9,703 nucleotides of DNA, from positions 1 to 9,703 of the forward strand of contig DASWCW010000121.1 in NCBI GenBank assembly GCA_036395835.1, in the 5' to 3' direction. The notes beneath the pieces are model-generated. The model was not told where the DNA came from. It was given only the letters and a program-made list of their open reading frames with translations, and searched no databases. Positions within the stretch are counted from its first letter, which is position 1. Every line of letters starts with the position of its first letter. Below are positions 6,644 to 9,703 of this stretch, in pieces. The stretch comes from AP-16 sp036395835 (GTDB lineage: Bacteria; Pseudomonadota; Alphaproteobacteria; Rhizobiales; Xanthobacteraceae). A program made the position numbers and the translations under genes.

Positions 6644-7869
6644 CTACGCCGACGGACTGACCTCCGACTGACTGCCGAGCTGTTCTGATTCCCCGATCCC
6701 GAATGCCGGTTGTGCCGCGTTGAAGCCGGCGACCCGGAATTCTCCGATCGGCTTGAGCGCGCCCGGGCAGTGAACGGCGAAATCCGCGGACGCGACGATC
6801 GTCCGGCCGAGCCTGCTGGCGAGCTTTTCCAGCCGAGCCGCGAGATTGACCGCCGGTCCGATGCAGGTGAAGTCGAGTCGGTTGCCGCTGCCGATATTGC
6901 CGTACAGTACCTGGCCGACGTGCAGCGCCAGGCCGAAGCGGATGCCGTCGCCGCCGGCGAGGCCCGCGGGCGCGCGCATCGCCGAGATGCGTTTGCGTGC
7001 ATCGAGCGCGGCGGCGAGCGCGCGCTCGCATACCGGGCCGGCATCGGCGCCATCGATCGGAAAAATGGCGAGCAGGCCATCGCCCATGAACTTGAGCACC
7101 TCGCCGCCGGCCTCGAGAATGGCCGGGACCTGGCAATCGAAGTAGCGATTCAGCAGCTCGATCAGCGTCTCGAGCGGCAGGCGATCGGCGGACGCGGTGA
7201 AGCCGCGCATGTCGGAGAGCCAGATTGCGGCGTGGATCGCCTCGGCGTGGCCGCGGCGGATCTGTCCGTCGAGGATGCGCGCTCCGGCGTGATGACCGAC
7301 ATAGGTGTCGAGCAGATTGGTGGCCTCGCGCCGCAGCGCGCGGACCTCGGCGACGCGGGCGAGCGGGGCGAGGATGGTCTCCAGCCCCGCGATCTGCGCC
7401 TGGGTAAATCCGCCGGGCAGCCGCGTGGTCCAGGTCACCACCTGAATGGCGCCGTTCGTGAAGCACAATGGCGAGGCCAAATAGTCCGATACATCCTCGG
7501 CCTTGAGATCGCCGAGGACGGGAAAATCGATCGGGCAGTCCGGATCGGCGAGCCGGCGGCGGATGGCAATGCCGCGCTGATAAACCGCGGCCACGGGACT
7601 GTTGCGGAACTCCTCGCTCTCGAACAGCTCGAAGTCCGCCGGCCGCACCTGAACCTCTTCGCCGCGCCGCCACACGAACGCGCGCCCCGGTATGTTCGGG
7701 TGCAGCGTGCGCACGAACACGGCGACGCGCCACAGCGGGATGCCGCACCCGAGCAGTCGCTCGCACGATTGCGCGAGCACCTGATGGGTTCGGGCGCCGA
7801 CCGCGCGCCGTCGATGAGCCATTCGGCGATGCTCGTCGTATCGCAGCGGTCCGGGCTGATGACGTCCAT
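6644..7869 (-). CDS. class III adenylate cyclase, apparent one-base frameshift near the N-terminus
   Basis: This enzyme would make cAMP from ATP. Two frames join to give the expected protein: ATG 7869 gives 28 codons starting MDVISPDRCDTTSIAEWLIDG and ending APEP at 7786, and the next frame continues HQVLAQSCERLLGCGIPLWR from 7786 to the TAG at 6644. One extra C in the CCC run (minus strand of 7786-7788) would fuse them into a 408-residue protein. In that numbering the N-terminal half (to about 190) looks GAF-like. The cyclase domain (about 210-370) keeps both metal aspartates (D220 in LSDMRGFT, D264 in KFMGDG), adenine-selecting K260 and D333, and N342/R346 in NLAARLE. It is therefore complete for catalysis. 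The lower frame is open up to 8008 but reads as unrelated sequence there. ATG 7822 could restart translation and give 392 residues. Whether this is a pseudogene, a sequencing error or a living gene with an internal start is unresolved. Confidence 0.8.
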
Positions 7870-7913
7870 GGGCTTCGGCCGCGGTAGGAGAGGGGGCTGC
7901 ATCCGACGATGCC

Positions 7914-7937
7914 GGGCGGGCGCAATATATCCCGCCC
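7914..7937 (-). promoter_or_regulatory. inverted repeat bracketing a -10-like core upstream of the cyclase gene
   Basis: On the + strand GGGCGGG (7914-7920) and CCCGCCC (7931-7937) are perfect 7-bp arms around CGCAATATAT. On the minus strand the core contains TATATT (7929-7924), about 55 bases before ATG 7869. No good -35 element sits at the matching distance, so this may be an activator-dependent promoter or an operator over the -10. It supports transcription starting below 8008, and so a start near 7869. Confidence 0.35.
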
Positions 7938-8020
7938 CGATCCGCCGTGCACCCGCCAATGAAAATGCGGCAGCGCGGCCTCGGATCGGGAGCGTCGGGC
8001 GCGAGCAAACAACTACGCCC

Positions 8021-8042
8021 TCCGTCGGCTTGCGCCGACGGA
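8021..8042 (-). terminator. 9-bp hairpin downstream of gcrA, GNRA-type loop on the minus strand
   Basis: A perfect 9-bp stem, 8021-8029 with 8034-8042. In the minus-strand transcript the loop is GCAA, a stable GNRA tetraloop, whereas on the + strand it is TTGC. It lies about 55 bases past the gcrA stop. What follows on the minus strand is only moderately T-rich (GTAGTTGTTTG), so it may stabilise the gcrA 3' end rather than act as a classical terminator. Confidence 0.4.
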
Positions 8043-8062
8043 ACGGTCCCGGTCCTGGGTTC

Positions 8063-8081
8063 AAAGCGCCCGAATGGGCGC
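8063..8081 (-). terminator. probable weak rho-independent terminator of gcrA
   Basis: In the minus-strand transcript, GCGCCC-ATTC-GGGCGC (8081 down to 8066) forms a 6-bp GC stem with a 4-base loop and is followed directly by TTT. It begins 14 bases after the gcrA stop codon (8096-8098). The T-run is short, so termination is likely partial or helped by the second hairpin at 8021-8042. Confidence 0.45.
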
Positions 8082-8095
8082 CGGCTGCCTAGCCG

Positions 8096-8596
8096 CTATC
8101 GGGTCGCCCGCCGCTCGCGGCGGCGGTCCGCCGCCGGCTGGTAGGCGATCCGGCCGTGATAGCCGCAGTACGGCATGCCCGTGACGGTCTTGCCCCCGCA
8201 GAAGAAGAAATCGGGTTGCCCCGGGTCCCCGATCGGCCAGTGGCATTTTTCGTCATTGAGCTCGACCAGCGAGCAGCGCTGACCGATCGGGATGATGTTG
8301 TCGATCAGCTCCGGCTCCGGCTCGAGGTCGTATTCATAGGCGGAGCGCGTCGCGAGCGCGGTATTGCCGCGTACCGCGGCTCGCATGCTCCGGAACAATT
8401 GCGAGGACGACCGCGGCTTGCGCGGCCGGCTCACCGAGGAGGAAGGGGTCTTGGCGCGCCCCGATAGACCGAGCCGGTGCACCTTGCCGATCACCGCATT
8501 GCGCGTGATGCCGCCCAGCTCGACCGCGATCCGACTGGCCGAAAGCCCGTCCGCCCACAGCTTCTTCAGAAGCTCCACCCGTTCGTCAGTCCACAT
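8096..8596 (-). CDS. gcrA: cell-cycle regulator GcrA
   Basis: GcrA is an alphaproteobacterial transcription factor that binds RNA polymerase sigma70 and activates promoters carrying CcrM-methylated GANTC sites, timing division and replication genes. The 166-residue protein starts with the diagnostic MWTDERVELLKKLWADG and continues with helix-turn-helix residues (SRIAVELGGITRNAVIGKVHRLGLSGR, about 20-47 in sequence). A basic, serine-rich linker (48-80) and an acidic patch (YEYDLEPEPEL, 88-98) follow. The C-terminal sigma-interacting domain spans about 104-153, with the conserved cysteines C108, C118, C133, C144 and H147 (RCSLVELNDEKCHWPIGDP, FFCGGK, YCGYHGR). The length is normal. ATG 8596 has GGAGAGG (minus strand of 8607-8601) as ribosome-binding site. 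The gene is divergent from argD, and their shared control region carries four GANTC sites, so autoregulation is plausible but not shown. Confidence 0.96.
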   Translation of the reverse strand: MWTDERVELLKKLWADGLSASRIAVELGGITRNAVIGKVHRLGLSGRAKTPSSSVSRPRKPRSSSQLFRSMRAAVRGNTALATRSAYEYDLEPEPELIDNIIPIGQRCSLVELNDEKCHWPIGDPGQPDFFFCGGKTVTGMPYCGYHGRIAYQPAADRRRERRATR

Positions 8597-8776
8597 TTGG
8601 CCTCTCCATCAACCAAGCATTTTCGAACGCCGGGTTCGCCCGGCCGAATCGCCCATCGTTTCGTCCGAGGGCCAGTCAGGCCGCCGGACGGCACGCTTTA
8701 CTCGATGGAACTCAGGAAACGGTCCGCCGCAAAACGAGATGTCGTACCTGAGAGTTTCAAGGGTACAATATGCCGG

Positions 8777-8794
8777 GACTCGCGCGCAAGAGTC
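8777..8794. promoter_or_regulatory. paired GANTC (CcrM methylation) sites upstream of gcrA
   Basis: GACTC at 8777-8781 and GAGTC at 8790-8794 form an inverted pair separated by GCGCGCAA. In Alphaproteobacteria GANTC is methylated by CcrM, and GcrA acts on promoters bearing it. The pair sits about 185-200 bases upstream of the gcrA start, next to the minus-strand -10-like TATTGT. The motif is certain. A regulatory role is inference. Confidence 0.45.
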
Positions 8795-8867
8795 GGACTG
8801 GGGGTCCGGCCGTTTTTCCCCACCAATGTCCGGCGAGCCCAAACCCGGGCCGGCGCGAGGCCGCGTG

Positions 8868-8895
8868 TTGACAGCGGACCGGCCCCCAATAAAAT
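8868..8895 (+). promoter_or_regulatory. sigma70-type promoter for argD
   Basis: TTGACA (8868-8873), a 16-base spacer, then TAAAAT (8890-8895). The -35 is a perfect consensus match and the -10 has five of six. Transcription would start near 8902, about 60 bases before the argD GTG, so the leader would begin with the hairpin at 8905-8926. Confidence 0.65.
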
Positions 8896-8904
8896 GATCT
8901 AATC

Positions 8905-8926
8905 GTGCCGCCCGCGGAGGCGGCAC
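8905..8926 (+). other. 8-bp hairpin at the start of the argD leader
   Basis: GTGCCGCC (8905-8912), loop CGCGGA, GGCGGCAC (8919-8926), followed by ATTTCATTT. It falls within a few bases of the predicted transcription start. The 3' side includes GGAGG (8916-8920), which would be partly buried in the stem. It could protect the 5' end, act as a weak attenuator or be bound by a regulator. It does not match any riboswitch or leader that I recognise. Confidence 0.5.
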
Positions 8927-8963
8927 ATTTCATTTCGGCACTCCGCTTGGCTTGGACGGAATC

Positions 8964-9703
8964 GTGACTTCGCATCTCTTGCCCGCCTACGCCCGCGCCA
9001 ATCTCGCCTTCGAGCGAGGCGAGGGCGCTTGGCTCGTCGCCACCGACGGCGAGCGCTATCTCGATTTCGCTTCCGGCGTGGCGGTGAACGCGCTCGGTCA
9101 CGCGCATCCGCATCTTATCGAGGCGCTCGCCGAGCAGGCGCACAGGGTCTGGCACGTCTCCAATCTCTACCGCATTCCCGAGGGCGAGCGGCTCGCCGAG
9201 CGGCTGTGCGCGGCGACCTTCGCCGATTTGGTGTTCTTCGCCAACTCCGGCGCGGAGGCGCTCGAGTGCACGATCAAGATGGCGCGCAAGTACCAAGCGG
9301 TCGGTGGCAAGCCGGAGCGCTATCGGATCATCACGTTCGAGGGCGCGTTCCACGGACGCACGCTGGCGACGCTGGCGGCCGGCGGCCAGCAGAAATACCT
9401 CGATGGCTTCGGCCCGGCGGTGCAAGGCTTCGATCAGGTTGCGTTCGTCGACCTCGAAGCGGTCAAGCGGGCGATCGGGCCGGAAACCGCGGCGATCCTG
9501 ATCGAGCCGATCCAGGCCGAGGGCGGGGTGCGCGTGGCGCCGCCGCAAATGCTCAAGGCGCTACGCGCCCTGTGCGATCAGCAAGGCTTGCTGCTGCTGC
9601 TCGATGAAGTGCAGACCGGCGTCGGGCGCACCGGCGAGCTGTTCGCGTATCAGCGCGCCGGGATCGAGCCGGACATCATGGCCATCGCCAAGGCGATCGG
9701 CGG
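8964..9703 (+). CDS. argD: acetylornithine aminotransferase ArgD (3' partial)
   Basis: ArgD is a cytoplasmic PLP enzyme that converts N-acetylglutamate semialdehyde and glutamate to N-acetylornithine and 2-oxoglutarate in arginine synthesis. It often also serves as the succinyldiaminopimelate aminotransferase of lysine synthesis. The visible 246 codons begin VTSHLLPAYARANLAFERG (GTG start read as Met) and show class III aminotransferase features: NSGAEALECTIKMARKY, FHGRT, and LIEPIQAEGGV. D214 in LLLDEVQTGVGRTG contacts the PLP ring, and the PLP-binding lysine K243 lies in AIAKAIGG. The window ends three codons after that lysine, so roughly the last third is missing. GTG 8964 is preceded by GGACGGA (8954-8960), a usable ribosome-binding site. 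Transcription probably starts from the promoter at 8868-8895. In related genomes argF often follows, but that cannot be seen here. Confidence 0.95.
   Translation, partial: MTSHLLPAYARANLAFERGEGAWLVATDGERYLDFASGVAVNALGHAHPHLIEALAEQAHRVWHVSNLYRIPEGERLAERLCAATFADLVFFANSGAEALECTIKMARKYQAVGGKPERYRIITFEGAFHGRTLATLAAGGQQKYLDGFGPAVQGFDQVAFVDLEAVKRAIGPETAAILIEPIQAEGGVRVAPPQMLKALRALCDQQGLLLLLDEVQTGVGRTGELFAYQRAGIEPDIMAIAKAIG

Larger units (their letters stand above)
8597..8963. promoter_or_regulatory. gcrA/argD divergent control region
   Basis: These 367 bases lie between divergent starts and show no credible gene. Contents: the gcrA ribosome-binding site (8601-8607), four GANTC sites (8646-8650, 8777-8781, 8790-8794, 8959-8963), a small dyad CGGAC-tgggg-GTCCG (8794-8808), the argD promoter (8868-8895) and the argD leader hairpin (8905-8926). 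A minus-strand TATTGT overlapping 8764-8772 is a possible gcrA -10, but no matching -35 is clear. Confidence 0.6.

Noticed and set aside
7870..8008. N-terminal extension of the cyclase up to the start at 8008
   Set aside because: The residues are typical of a shadow frame. The true N-terminal signature lies in the neighbouring frame from ATG 7869.
6153..8012. Minus-strand open frame of 619 codons across the cyclase and transglycosylase ends
   Set aside because: Arginine-rich shadow frame. The catalytic motifs of the cyclase lie in a different frame.
6710..8092. Plus-strand open frame of 460 codons opposite the cyclase
   Set aside because: Antisense shadow of a gene with all class III cyclase residues. 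No recognisable domain in the product.

Overview
The window is high-GC chromosomal DNA that most resembles an alphaproteobacterium of the order Hyphomicrobiales (Rhizobiales), close to the Bradyrhizobium/Xanthobacteraceae side. Three things point that way: a GcrA cell-cycle regulator (a family largely confined to Alphaproteobacteria), a pstC-pstA-pstB-phoU-phoB gene order common in that order, and a class III cyclase whose N-terminal 'IAEWLIDGARSA' signature I associate from memory with Bradyrhizobium-type genomes. No species call is possible from the sequence alone.

Layout. Positions 1-3165 (+) are the distal part of a phosphate uptake and phosphate-sensing operon: the last codons of pstC, then pstA, pstB, phoU and phoB. 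The genes are tightly packed, with ATGA overlaps at pstA/pstB and phoU/phoB. PstC and PstA form the membrane channel, PstB is the ATPase, PhoU passes transporter status to the PhoR kinase (not in the window), and PhoB is the response regulator. Positions 3166-6643 are less dense and less strongly GC-biased. They hold a small secreted glycine-rich protein of unknown function (3389-3892), a 564-base stretch with no convincing gene, and a periplasmic soluble lytic transglycosylase (4457-6544). Positions 6644-7869 (-) carry a class III adenylate cyclase with complete catalytic residues and an apparent one-base frameshift near its N-terminus. Positions 8096-8596 (-) encode GcrA. From 8964 (+) to the window end lies argD (acetylornithine aminotransferase), cut off just after its PLP lysine.

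Regulatory content. The 367-base gcrA/argD divergent region holds four GANTC sites (the CcrM methylation motif that GcrA responds to), a good sigma70-type promoter for argD, and an 8-bp hairpin in the argD leader. Two hairpins follow gcrA and may end its transcript. A 7-bp inverted repeat brackets an AT-rich -10-like core ahead of the cyclase.

I see no CRISPR array, tRNA, rRNA, insertion sequence or phage gene, and no clear undescribed multi-gene system. The most useful leads are the cyclase frameshift, the uncharacterised secreted protein ending in CxxC, the missing conventional start of the transglycosylase, and the GANTC sites at gcrA.
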